Below, one piece after another: positions 1 to 9,568 of a DNA stretch of 64,000 nucleotides (positions are counted from its first letter, which is position 1; every line of letters begins with the position of its first letter). The position numbers and the translations under genes are program-made. The notes beneath the pieces were generated by a model. The model saw only the letters and a list, made by a program, of their open reading frames with translations. It searched no databases and had not been told where the DNA came from. The stretch lies in contig OX421962.1 of the NCBI GenBank assembly GCA_949128115.1, positions 103,384,836 through 103,448,835 on the forward strand. Reading direction: 5' to 3'. This DNA is from Anaspis maculata. Its lineage: Eukaryota; Arthropoda; Insecta; Coleoptera; Scraptiidae.

Positions 1-410
1 CTCCTAAGGCGTAAGGCGAGCACTGCAATTTACAGCAAGTCAAAACATTCGAAGATCTGGAAGACCATGAAGCACACCCGAGAAAGTTCGATAAAATTGA
101 CTGGTGGGTTCTCATGGTCCAAAGACTCACTGAACCAGAAATCAGCTTCAGGCGAATTTGTTCCCGGTATTTATGGTATAAAGTCTACATAGATTGACTG
201 GGCTAGGCAAGGACGTCTGGGCTAGGTGATGTGAGACAGAATGACAGCAACAGCACCGGACCCCGCAAATTTCCTGCTTGCTCCGCTCATGGTCAACTTT
301 GACAAATAGCTGAATTTTATCCCCTCCCATCGGCCCCTAGTAACGGATGATTGCGTAACCCTTGTACAGCCAAAGCTGTCGATAATCTAGCAACCCTAGA
401 ATAAGGTGAA
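1..410. other. No recognisable feature
   Basis: Only short open frames occur here, with no domain, repeat arm or splice structure that I recognise on either strand. Confidence 0.5.
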
Positions 411-541
411 TACCTAGAGAATCAAGCTCTCAAATGGTCCGAGCAGAATTGGAATTGTTCAAACCAGTCGGGAGTTCTCTTGTTTTGAAAAAGGGTGAAA
501 TTTGGAGTACGACAATAATTTCGTTGCGTAGTTTAGTTACC
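411..541 (+). repeat. Dispersed repeat, copy 1 (inverted partner at 57757-57890)
   Basis: This roughly 130-bp segment, starting at tacctagagaatcaagc, recurs on the minus strand at 57757-57890 with only scattered mismatches. The short reading frames it opens (sharing LVLKKGEIWS) are a by-product of the repeat and not good evidence of a gene. The family is unknown. No terminal repeats or target-site duplication are visible at these borders, so it may be an internal piece of a longer element. Confidence 0.65.
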
Positions 542-940
542 TATAAAATATTATGTTTATTTAACAATTTTTTCATGGACACCACTTCCACTTCCAGATG
601 CAACTTCACTTTTACCAATTCACCTATATAGATGCTGGCATGTGTGCTTGCGGGTTATGGGTTGTGGCTTTTTGTTTTGCAGATCTGATGTACTCAGGGC
701 AATCTGTTGCGGATACGGTTGATTTTTCAATTCGGGGTGTATTCGAGGTGGTGTCGGCAATCGGCATGACCGAACGCACGTGGCGACAAAAGCTGTTGTT
801 CTGTTCTGTCACGATGGCAGGCAACTGGAGGGCGCTGTTGCCAACTTCATGTGTAAGTTTGTCGTGTGATCTATCATCGCAATAGGCAATTATGTAAACC
901 AAACAGACCAAAATATAAGTCAGTATCGTTGTCCTCTAAA
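542..940. other. No recognisable feature
   Basis: Two overlapping 95-codon open frames lie here on opposite strands (598-885 plus, 624-911 minus). Neither resembles a family I know, and both look like chance frames. Confidence 0.4.
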
Positions 941-944
941 AAAA

Positions 945-1330
945 AAATAATAAGAAAAGAAGAACAGGCAGGCTTCAGGAGAGCAAGATCCATAATCGAC
1001 ATTCTCATGGTACTACAATAAAAAATCCACGAGGCTCTTGCAAACAAACAAGAGGTTATGGCGGTCTTTTTTGAATTGGAGAAGGCATGCGACATGACTT
1101 GAAAACATGGGATTGAATCCTTTGATGATACTTAGGTACTAATCTAGTGGTCTCAGAAACTGAAGTCAGAGAGTTGTGCTGATCCAAAATGTCGTCGAGT
1201 ACCTACTAGTATTGTGGGCCCTTTCCTTCTCTTGCTTTCTGTCAATGACATTGAAATCATCAATTCTCATGTAACATTATCTGCCGATGACACGTCTACT
1301 GCCCTTTCTGCTGATAACTGTGAGGTTCCC
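945..1330 (+). pseudogene. Relic of a non-LTR retrotransposon reverse transcriptase
   Basis: The translation EQAGFRRARSIIDILMVLQ, followed after a stop by KIHEALANKQEVMAVFFELE, corresponds to the QAGFR...TTDN...IHEAFANGQKV...FDLEKAFD block of the I-like element at 21648-29119. Further on, GPFLLLLSVNDIE and LSADDTSTAL match the segment leading to and including the YADD catalytic motif, with Y changed to S. Several stops and frameshifts break the frame. No poly(A) tail or TSD was found. This is an old coding remnant, probably of the same I-like group. Confidence 0.65.
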
Positions 1331-2740
1331 AGCTTGAGGGCTTCTGTGGTGATTTTCCAAGGTTGCAACTAACGTTTAAAGTCGTGCGTTTTTCAAGTGT
1401 ACTGATATAGTTTTTACCTTGTTTTTGCTCAAGGAATCTTTGATATCTCCTGTATAAATGTACGTGTGGCCTGAAAATCGGCATATTTGCATGAAGTTGG
1501 CAACAGTGGCTAATTCGGTTGCGCGGTGTATCGAGAATGTTGATTAGTTGAACCACAAAACCTTGTCACCGTGCAGAGGACGGAACGTGGACCGAAACGG
1601 TCGATGTCACCTCCTTGGAGCCCATGATTTGAATGTTTATAATACTTCAGAGATTTTAGGCAACAAATTTGAAAACCGCATTGCTGGAAAGCGATTGGTA
1701 CAGGTGGAACAAGCAAAATCGAAGAACGCTACTCCTCATGTCATCCACCCGGAACAAAGTCGGACTGCAGCTTACAGATCGTTTCGCCTTGAACTACAAT
1801 TTTGGACTTCGCGTAAGTTGATTGACGCTAGCTTATAATACAGCTACAGCAATCATGAAAAATATTGTTGTGGAAAAAATGAGACTCATCAAGTTTTTTT
1901 TTTCAAGATGATGCGGGGATTGTACTCGGCTTTCACTTTTCTCTATTATTGCCAAAATTGAAAAATGGCGCTGGAATACCCAACACTTGCCCAGAAAATT
2001 CTATTTTATCTCTGTTGTTGACTTGTTTCTCTTTCTAGGATTGTATTAGTTTTGAAAGCCATTTTTATATTTTTGTCGATTTTTTTAATGTGTTCATCTA
2101 CAATGAACAATGTTGGTCTGTTGAGAAATATGGGGGTATGATGTTCTTATTGTGAGTGTGTTCTATGCAATGCCATTTATGACTTCTGATTGTTTCAGGG
2201 CTTTTATTTCCCACTCTCATCTTCTTATTGAGTTTACTTATTCCTCCATTTTCCCACTGCGCATCTTTATCCTCATCTTCCGTCTTCACACGAGGAGATC
2301 ATCGACTGTGTGTGTGCACGGCAATTCTGGGAAAAATTCGGTGCCGGTGCTGATTTACTTCGAGCTGAGGAACCGAAGGTATTGCACCTGTGGGAACTCC
2401 CAGGGCAATTACCAGCTAAGTGAAAACAATATCCAGTGCCGATCGTTAAGCATCTAGTGGTAATTAATATTGTTCCGCCTGCTTGCAGAAACTGTAGTTA
2501 TTTATTTATTTCCGTAGTCGAGTAAAATGCCAAGTTAGTGAATATATGTAGTTATTTTAGCAAAAGTCAACAGTGTAGATTAGTAATTTGAGCACCATTT
2601 ATTCTGTAACATTTCAGTGAAGTAGTGTACAGTTTTCAGTAAAGTGCGGTTTTAGAGGCCTGAAAGCAGAGCCGGATTGTTACGTTTTTTGACGCTGCAC
2701 CTGCGCCAATTCGTGTCGAAAAAAAGAAAGAAAGGGCACA
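1331..2740. other. AT-rich intergenic sequence, nothing supported
   Basis: Short frames only. The longest are 96 and 101 codons, at 1548-1838 and 2152-2457 on the plus strand, and have no recognisable motifs. No inverted-repeat arms or tandem arrays were seen. Confidence 0.4.
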
Positions 2741-3275
2741 GATTCACGTTGTGCAGTTTGCTCTTCGATGAAATTTCAATAGAGCCTCACTCAAGACTAT
2801 TTGCCCCACGAGGACCGTGTTGTCGGGTTTGAGGACGATGGTTATCAGCGGACCAATAAGGTTGCTGATCACGTATGTCAGTTCATGTTACGGAGGATTT
2901 TTCATGGGTGAAAGCAACCAATCGCGTTTACGCTAACAAAATTCACACTATCAGCGGGCAGCATAGTTCACTTTATTGAAACGATCATTGGAAAGGCAAA
3001 CCAAGCTGAACTAATATTATTGCTTGTATATGCGACCAGACAGTACCAACTCGAAGGCAATTGATCTTCTTTTAGAGGAGATCAAACGCAATGCTTTGCT
3101 AAAAAACGAGGAAGTTCAGGACGGCGCCGCGCGGCGTTTCGTGACGATGATCCAGTTGTTTGACCCTCCTCATCTATTGAAAAACATCCGCAACAATCTA
3201 ATGAGGAAATATCTGATTTTCGTTAATAATGGCCGAAAGTTACATGCATCTTGGTCGCATGTAGGTAATCCAGGG
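2741..3275 (+). pseudogene. P-element (THAP9-like) transposase relic
   Basis: Successive frames read LFDEISIEP, then YLPHEDRVVGFEDDGYQRTN with KVADH, then KQPIAFTLTKFT, then KAIDLLLEEIKRNALLKNEE and LFDPPHLLKNIRNNLM...SWSH. These are ordered blocks of the RNase H-like catalytic region of P-element/THAP9 transposases, including the first Asp context (FDE) and the D-PPHLLK-RNNL block. At least three frameshifts or stops separate the blocks. Neither the N-terminal THAP zinc finger nor P-type terminal repeats are visible, so this is a dead internal fragment. It abuts the old gypsy relic at about 3285. Confidence 0.75.
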
Positions 3276-3529
3276 ATATAGTATTGATAAGTCGAAGGTT
3301 CAATGTGGAGCAAAATCGACGCACCACATCAGACAGTTCATTGAGCTCACCGGCTATTTTCGGCATTTTTTTTTTCGAAACCATGTCCTAATAGCGAAAC
3401 CACTCACGACACTGGTCAAGAACAGTGTTACGTGGAGATACGGTGAAGAGGAAGAGAAAGCGTTTCGCCAACTTCAATCGGAACTGGCCAAGGAGCCCAC
3501 AATGATAGTGTTTGTAGCAGGTATCCTAC

Positions 3530-3881
3530 CAGTGGCGTATTTATAGGGGTGGCATGGGGCATGTGCCCCCCCCCCTATCGATCTGTGATAATAAAAATTA
3601 GAAGAAAATATACCAGCAAAAGAACAGGCGCGCTCCAATAATGTTGAAAATTTGAAAATGTATACCTAATTTCGTTGTATAATACGTAATAACGTTCTAC
3701 CCTTCTACACAATAAATTCTATTAGTCCAAATCTTTGCTGTTTATCAACGGATGGAGGCATTTTGTATGCATTTTGTTCACCCTCCCCTCTCCTCCCCCG
3801 CAAACACCTTCTCACGGATCTTTATTTTTAAAAAATTCACCTTGCCCCCCCCCCCATCCCAAATCTCTAAATACGCCACTG
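3530..3881. mobile_element. hAT-type MITE with 8-bp TSD
   Basis: A 352-bp element with perfect 14-bp terminal inverted repeats CAGTGGCGTATTTA at both ends. It is flanked by the 8-bp direct repeat tatcctac (3522-3529 and 3882-3889). The TSD length and CAGTGG terminus fit the hAT superfamily. The interior has C-homopolymer runs near both ends and no coding capacity. It splits the RNase H region of the old gypsy relic. Confidence 0.88.
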
Positions 3882-3961
3882 TATCCTACAGCAGCTTCAA
3901 CCGGACCAGCGTCCGTTGCGTTCTATTTAGTCGCATATTACAGTCGACGAACTCTTGAGAG

Positions 3962-4107
3962 TGTAGTGAGACGTCCGATCGCGACGCTTGAAGTTGCCGT
4001 GGAGAAACAGAAGACGACGCGACGTCAGTTAATGTTCAATTGTAAAATTCGAGACACGAAATAAAACAGTTCTAAAAGTTCTACACAATCATTCCATCGA
4101 CCCCAAA
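3962..4107 (+). repeat. 5' LTR of the CsRn1 element
   Basis: A 146-bp repeat starting tgtagtgagacg and ending ccatcgaccccaaa. It contains an AATAAA signal (cgaaataaaacag). The partner is 9423-9568. LTRs of this size are short for Ty3/gypsy. Confidence 0.92.
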
Positions 4108-4108
4108 A

Positions 4109-4127
4109 CTGGTGACCCCGACGTGAT
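4109..4127 (+). promoter_or_regulatory. Primer-binding site complementary to tRNA-Trp
   Basis: The 18 bases tggtgaccccgacgtgat begin two bases after the 5' LTR. They are the reverse complement of the 3' end of insect tRNA-Trp plus CCA, as I recall that tRNA. This is where reverse transcription of the minus strand would start. tRNA-Trp priming is the hallmark of the CsRn1 clade. Confidence 0.85.
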
Positions 4128-4303
4128 CGATCCTGTGTGGAGCCTAGATCAATAGAACTGAATTCCGTTCCGTCCTCAACGAGTGCCTCAAGATACGACC
4201 CAAACTCGCGCATTGCTGAGCACCCCTTTTTGCTTAAAGACGTTGTGTTGCGCGAGTGGTCTCTTGAGACATTTTATAGTGTTAAAGTTGAGCTGCAAGC
4301 ATC

Positions 4304-5218
4304 ATGTCTCGTGACGACAGCCTCATCGATTTTGATGATAATGAAGGCCAAGGCGAACGAATTCCGAACGTGAGACCGAATGCCCCGAATGTTCAACCTT
4401 TGGTTCATCCACCACAGGTCAACGCGTTGCAAATGAACGCCCGTCCACCTCCATTTTGGCCAGAGCACCCAACGTTGTGGTTTGCCCAACTTGAATCATT
4501 ATTCACTGTCAATAACATTCGAAGTGACATTCGCAAATTCCATTTCGTTATAGCCCATCTGGAGCAGCGGCATGTTATTGAAGTGCAGGACATTCTAATA
4601 AACCCTCCTGGTATCGATGCCTATCAAGTGCTCAAGGCGGCGCTCATCGAACGCTTCTCCATGTCGCAAGATCAACAGATCCGACGACTGCTAGAGCGAG
4701 AAGAATTGGGTGATCGCAAACCAACGCAGTTTCTACGACAGCTGATGAAACTTGCCGGACCCGCTACACCCGAAGATTTCATAAAAACACTATGGATGAA
4801 CCGTCTTCCTCAACAAACTCAGCTTTGTTTAACTTCGCAGCCAGACGCCAGCCTGGAGTCGTTAGGTAGGTTAGCCGACCGCTTACATGAAATAATTCCG
4901 CCTGTGCATCTGGCCTGCATTACTACTGCTTCTTCCGCTGACGATCAATCCGACCTCGCAAAACAAGTCCGAGCACTCACAGCTCAGGTTTCAGCATTGT
5001 CAGTCAATAAATGGAATGTTGCACACAGTCGTCGTCGATCACGATCGCGTCAAAGTCAAACCCGTAGAAACGACTCGAGTGGCAAGACGTTGATTGACAA
5101 TGCGGACATTTGCTGGTTTCATCATAGATTTGGATCAAACGCCAAGAAATGCCGCGAGCCGTGCAAGTTTGCCAGTTCCGACCAGGGAAACGCATCGGGC
5201 TATCGCCGATCGCTGTAA
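4304..5218 (+). CDS. gag: Gag-like protein of the CsRn1 element
   Basis: 304 codons, intact. This is the structural polyprotein that would form the cytoplasmic retrotransposon particle. Residues about 50-150 hold the retrotransposon-gag capsid-like domain (FWPEHPTLWFAQLESLF; then REELGDRKPTQFLRQLMKLA). A basic Arg/Ser-rich patch at about 241-260 precedes an atypical knuckle CWFHHRFGSNAKKCREPC (C270, H273/H274, C283, C287), the CHCC type described for CsRn1 elements rather than the usual CCHC. The ATG at 4304 lies 197 bases after the LTR. Pol lies in the -1 frame and overlaps the last 70 bases (5149-5218), which suggests -1 frameshifting. I did not find a convincing slippery heptamer by eye. 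Confidence 0.85.
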   Translation: MSRDDSLIDFDDNEGQGERIPNVRPNAPNVQPLVHPPQVNALQMNARPPPFWPEHPTLWFAQLESLFTVNNIRSDIRKFHFVIAHLEQRHVIEVQDILINPPGIDAYQVLKAALIERFSMSQDQQIRRLLEREELGDRKPTQFLRQLMKLAGPATPEDFIKTLWMNRLPQQTQLCLTSQPDASLESLGRLADRLHEIIPPVHLACITTASSADDQSDLAKQVRALTAQVSALSVNKWNVAHSRRRSRSRQSQTRRNDSSGKTLIDNADICWFHHRFGSNAKKCREPCKFASSDQGNASGYRRSL

Positions 5219-6014
5219 GCGATGCCCGCGGACCCAACAGCCGCCTTTTTATTACCGACAAAGTCACCAAACGACAATTTTTAGTGGATACAGGTTCGGA
5301 TTTGTGTGTCTACCCAGTAGCTTTTACCTCTGACAGACCAACCAAATCCACCTACGTGCTCTACGCTGCCAACGGTTCCGAAATAAAAACTTACGGCTTT
5401 ATTTTTTTGAACGTAAACCTGGGTCTGAGGCGAGATTTCCCATGGCGTTTCGTGATTGCCAACGTCACCAAGCCCATTATTGGTGTTGATTTTCTGTCAT
5501 ATTTTAATTTGTTAGTTGACGTACGTCACCAACGTCTTGTTGACGGATCTACTAACCTGTCCATCGCGGGACATTGGGCGACTCAACAGGTTGTAGGCGA
5601 GGTGAAATCGGTAGTGGGCGATTCCGTTTACAGCACTTTACTACGCCGATTTCCTAGCCTTACAAAACCCGGAGGCGCTTTCTGCTGGCCGGAGAAGGTT
5701 CGTCATTCGACTCGACATCACATCAACACCACGGGCGGTCCGCCGGTCGCTTGCAAACCGCGACGCCTCGCTCCTGACAAGCTGAAGATCGCGAAGGCAG
5801 AGTTCGACATGATGGTAAAACTCGGTATTGCCAGACGGTCTAAAAGCAGCTGGTCGTCACCTTTGCACTTGGTGCCAAAGAAATCTGGTGAATGGCGTCC
5901 TTGTGGCGATTACCGCGCCCTAAATGCTCGCACGATACCTGACAGGTACCAACCAAGGAGTATCCAAGACTGTACCGCTAATCTTGCAGGTAAAAGATTT
6001 TTTTCTACCATCGA
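5149..6014 (+). CDS. pol: Pol, N-terminal part: protease and start of RT (interrupted)
   Basis: In the -1 frame relative to gag. The aspartic protease active site appears as FLVDTGSDLC (residues 44-53 from the first ATG in this frame). It is followed by a spacer and the beginning of the RT (GIARRSKSSWSSPLHLVPKK; EWRPCGDYRALNARTIPDRY; then KRFFSTID). The frame is cut right after FSTID at about 6014, where jockey-like sequence starts. The RT palm segment carrying the region between FSTID and QTFQRFID, roughly 45-50 codons, is missing. The pol start is not defined by an ATG, since translation probably enters by frameshifting. Confidence 0.85.
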
Positions 6015-7149
6015 TCAGAGACTGAGACTGTCGAGACCGGTTTTGAAAGGAAACAATTCACAACAATCGCATTTATGGACATAGCGCAAGCATTCGACAG
6101 GGTGTGGATTGAGGGACTAAAATATAAGTTGTTGAGGATAGGGCTACCCTCGTACTTGGCAGGTTTGATATTCTCGTTTTTGGAGGGCCGAACTTTCGCT
6201 GTTAGAATCAACAGAACTCTTTCGGTCTTGAAAAAGATAGCAGCAGGTGTACCTCAAGGCAGTATCCTCGGCCCAATATTGTTCAACATATATATGCACG
6301 ATATACCACAACCAACAAGATCCACATTGGCGATGTTTGCAGACGACACTGCTATTATCTGCCAAAGCGAGGTACAACAAACTGCTGCTGATAATCTTCA
6401 AAACTCCATTGATATTCTTGGCCAGTGGTTCAAAAAATGGTGTATAGCGTTGAATCCAACAAAATGCGAAGCAAAAGTTTTCTCACTGAGAAGAATCCAA
6501 GACACACCCAATCTAACCATAAATGGCCGAGATATCGAATGGAAAAAAGATCCTGTAAAGTATCTGGGGTTGTTTCTCGACACGAAATTAACATGGAGTT
6601 TCCACATCAACCAGAAGTTAAACCAGTGCAATGCGAGGCTAGCCAAACTTTACCCTCTGATGAATAAGAAGTCCCCACTAAATGTCGAATGCTCGCTATT
6701 ACTCTATAAGTCCTTACTCCGTCCTCTGTTCTCATACGGATGCGGAGTATGGAGTAATACATCAATGACAAATAAGAAAAAATTGCAGACCTTTCAAAAC
6801 AAAGTCCTGAGAGTTTCTGTCAGGGCGCCGTGGTTCGTGAGGAATCGTCAAATCCATGAAGATCTGAACATGCTGGACATTGAAACATTCCTAGGCAAAA
6901 TGACAAAGAACTTTTTAAGAGGCATCGAACTGTGCGACAGCGCGGTCCAACACGGGTTAGGACGAAGGAACATACACAGCCGGCTGAAAAGAAAGCTACC
7001 GCAGGACCTGTACGTCGAAGATGGGAGCGAATAAACCTAAGGTTCCTTAGGGCAAGTTATTGTTGGGCCATTTTTGAACGCTGATAACAATGCCATGACA
7101 TAGCAAATATTTGCTGAACTGGCACCCAGCTTTATATAAAAAAAAAAAA
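6015..7149 (+). mobile_element. 5'-truncated jockey-like non-LTR insertion inside pol
   Basis: From about 6018 an open frame reads ERKQFTTIAFMDIAQAFDRV (AFDRVW block of jockey RTs), GVPQGSILGPILFNIYMHDI, then the catalytic FADDTAIIC, and a thumb region ending in PQDLYVEDGSE at 7034. A 3' UTR of about 100 bases and a 12-base poly(A) (7138-7149) follow, after which the gypsy pol frame resumes at 7151. The 5' part (endonuclease and ORF1) is absent, as usual for truncated reverse transcripts. No TSD could be identified, and host RT sequence is missing at the 5' junction, so insertion came with a target deletion. Confidence 0.88.
6042..7034 (+). CDS. Jockey-like RT fragment (uninterrupted reading frame)
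   Basis: About 331 codons without stops from the junction to a TAA at 7032-7034. The frame continues upstream of the first ATG (6075) to about 6018. It includes RT palm motifs (FMDIAQAFDRVW; PQGS; FADD) and a thumb region with LDTKLTW and SLLRPLFSYGCGVW. It encodes no endonuclease and no RNase H. The absence of stops in a dead fragment suggests a recent insertion. Confidence 0.85.
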   Translation, partial: FERKQFTTIAFMDIAQAFDRVWIEGLKYKLLRIGLPSYLAGLIFSFLEGRTFAVRINRTLSVLKKIAAGVPQGSILGPILFNIYMHDIPQPTRSTLAMFADDTAIICQSEVQQTAADNLQNSIDILGQWFKKWCIALNPTKCEAKVFSLRRIQDTPNLTINGRDIEWKKDPVKYLGLFLDTKLTWSFHINQKLNQCNARLAKLYPLMNKKSPLNVECSLLLYKSLLRPLFSYGCGVWSNTSMTNKKKLQTFQNKVLRVSVRAPWFVRNRQIHEDLNMLDIETFLGKMTKNFLRGIELCDSAVQHGLGRRNIHSRLKRKLPQDLYVEDGSE

Positions 7150-7150
7150 C

Positions 7151-7427
7151 GCAGGACAAACCTTCCAGAGATTTATTGACGAGGTGACTTCCGGACTCGA
7201 TTTTTGTTTCCCGTACATAGACGATGTACTAGTGGCATCGGAGACCGAGGAACAACACCACAGACACTTGACTGAGCTCTTTGAACGTTTTTCGCAATAC
7301 GGTCTAGTCATAAATGTCGCAAAAAGCAACTTTGGTTTATCTGAAGTGCAATTTCTTGGGTACACGATTTCACCTCGAGGTATTAAGCCTCCCACTTCCA
7401 AGGTCGACGCCATTCGCACGTGCAAAC
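7151..7427 (+). CDS. pol: Pol, middle part: RT catalytic YIDD segment
   Basis: Pol resumes as AGQTFQRFIDEVTSGLDFCF then PYIDDVLVASETEE (the YIDD box with two catalytic Asp). It continues through FLGYTISPRGIKPP to VDAIRTCKPP. The frame is then lost within a run of five C at about 7427-7431, where the true continuation (TIKQLRRFLGMINFYRRF) lies in another frame. A one-base indel in the homopolymer explains this. It could be a real inactivating mutation or a sequencing or assembly error. Confidence 0.85.
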
Positions 7428-7429
7428 CC

Positions 7430-9360
7430 CCACAACAATTAAACAGCTTCGAAGGTTTTTAGGCATGATAAATTTCTACAGAAGATTCATCCCTAGAGCT
7501 GCAGACCTCCAGGCGTCACTGAACGATTGCCTTAAAGGTCCTGCTGTTAAAAGCAACAAACCAGTAGTTTGGACTCCTACTCTTCAAAACGCGTTTGAAA
7601 GCTGTAAGAATGGCCTCGCACGTGCGTCCCTGCTGGCACATCCCGATCCTGATCTCACGTGGGGTCTTTTCACGGACAGCTCGGATACGGCTATGGGTTC
7701 AGCTCTGCAGCAAAGAACTCCCGAAGGGTGGCAGCCACTAGGGTTTTTCAGGAAAATGCTAAGTCCAGCACAACGGAAGTACAGTGCCTACGACAGGGAA
7801 CTGTTGGCTGTTTATGCGTCAGTTCGCTACTTCCGTCATATGCTCGAAGGCCGTTGTTTCACGATTTACACCGATCACAAGCCGCTGGTTTTCGCCTTAA
7901 AACAGCAACCTGAAAAAGCTTCGCCACGGCAGTTCAGACGTCTGGATTTCATCTCCCAGTTCTCAACAGACATCCGCCACGTCGCCGGCAAGGATAATGT
8001 CGTTGCAGACACGCTATCCAGAGCAGACGCAGTCGACAACTGCGCAGTACAATCAGGTGACGCGAAAATAGTTAGCTCGAGCACGACCTCGCTAGTAAAA
8101 TTTTCTGTCCCTGATTATCAGATCGAGGTGCTCTCCGAATCGGTCGTCGACTTCAACCGCATGGCATGCGAACAGCAAAATGACCCTCAGCTGCAGGAGC
8201 TGAAAAACACTCCGACGAACTCCCTAAAGCTCACTCCCGTGCCTTTTGGAGCAACATCAGGAAATCTGCTGTACTGCGACACCTCGGGTAACACGACCCG
8301 ACCGTACGTTCCATTGACGATGCGACGCTGCGTTTTTGATTCGCTGCACAGTATTGCTCATCCAGGCATCAAAGCGTCTTGCCGTCTTCTCAAGCAAAAG
8401 TTCGTTTGGCCGCACATGAATAAAGACTGTGCACGGTTCGCTAAGACCTGCCTAGAATGCCAGCGAAATAAGATTTCGCGCCACGTCAAGTCCGAGGTTC
8501 ATCATTTTTTACCCCCTGGAGCAAGATTCGACCACGTCCATGTAGACATCGTCGGTCCCCTTCCTCCTTGTCTTGGCAAACAATACATCCTGACCATGGT
8601 AGACAGATTTACTAAGTGGCCTGTCGCCGTGCCGATTCGCGAAGCTACGGCAGAATCCGTAGCAGAAATTTTCTTTGATCGCTGGATTTCTGACTACGGC
8701 TGCCCAAAAAGCATCACCACTGACCAGGGTCGACAGTTCGAATCAAGACTCTTCACCGAGCTAGCCAAGCTATGTGGTATGAAGAGGATCCACACCACTG
8801 CGTATCACCCTCAATCCAACGGTATGGTCGAACGTTTTCACCGAACTCTAAAAGCGGCTATCAAGTGTTCGTCCGAAGTTAACTGGGTGAAAGCCTTACC
8901 GAAAGTAATGTTGGGGTTAAGGACAGTTTTCCGCGAAGAGATGGCATGTTCAGCGGCAGAGATGCTTTATGGAACCTCGCTCCGGTTGCCCGGCGAATTT
9001 TTCGGCGAAACGAACACTTCCATTGAATTTGAACAGCACACATTCATAAGAGAGTTGAGAGCCATTATCGCCCGGTTGAAGCCTGCCAGAATCGGCCATC
9101 ATTCAGCCGTCAAAAAAATCTTCGTCCATAAAGACCTCAACCTGTGCGACCAAGTCTTCATTCGTGACGACAAAGTGACTAAGCCACTCTGTCCACCCTA
9201 TCAAGGTCCGTTCAAGGTAGTTGAGAGACATCAGAAGTTTTTCGCTCTTTTGGTCAATGGCAAGCAAAAGTACGTGTCTATCGACAGGCTGAAGCCGGCT
9301 CATGTGGACGATTCCGCCGAGGTCTGCCTCGAGGAAGAAGGCCGCATTCTCCGAACATGA
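7430..9360 (+). CDS. pol: Pol, C-terminal part: RT thumb, RNase H, integrase
   Basis: A 640-codon open frame. It starts with the RT thumb (FLGMINFYRRFIPRA). RNase H follows with LFTDSSDTAMGSAL, AYDRELLAVYASVRYFRHML, YTDHKPLVFAL and DTLSRADAV. The integrase zinc-binding HHCC region is HSIAHPGIKASCRLL...KTCLECQRNKI. The DDE catalytic core is HVHVDIVGPL, TDQGRQFES and NGMVERFHRTLKAAI. The C-terminal end is LCPPYQGPFKVVERHQKFFA. There is no chromodomain and no env frame downstream. Stop codon at 9358-9360. Confidence 0.9.
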
Positions 9361-9422
9361 CGGCACAGAGTAGTGCGTTTTTCCGATTTTGCATCGTGAT
9401 TGTATCACTGCCGGGGGAGTGA

Positions 9423-9568
9423 TGTAGTGAGACGTCCGATCGCGACGCTTGGAGTTGCCGTGGAGAAACAGAAGACGACGCGACGTCAGTTAATGTTCAA
9501 TTGTAAAATTCGAGACACGAAATAAAACAGTTCTAAAAGTTCTACACAATCATTCCATCGACCCCAAA
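9423..9568 (+). repeat. 3' LTR of the CsRn1 element
   Basis: A 146-bp partner of 3962-4107 with one visible substitution. It is preceded by the polypurine tract and followed by the TSD agag. Confidence 0.92.
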
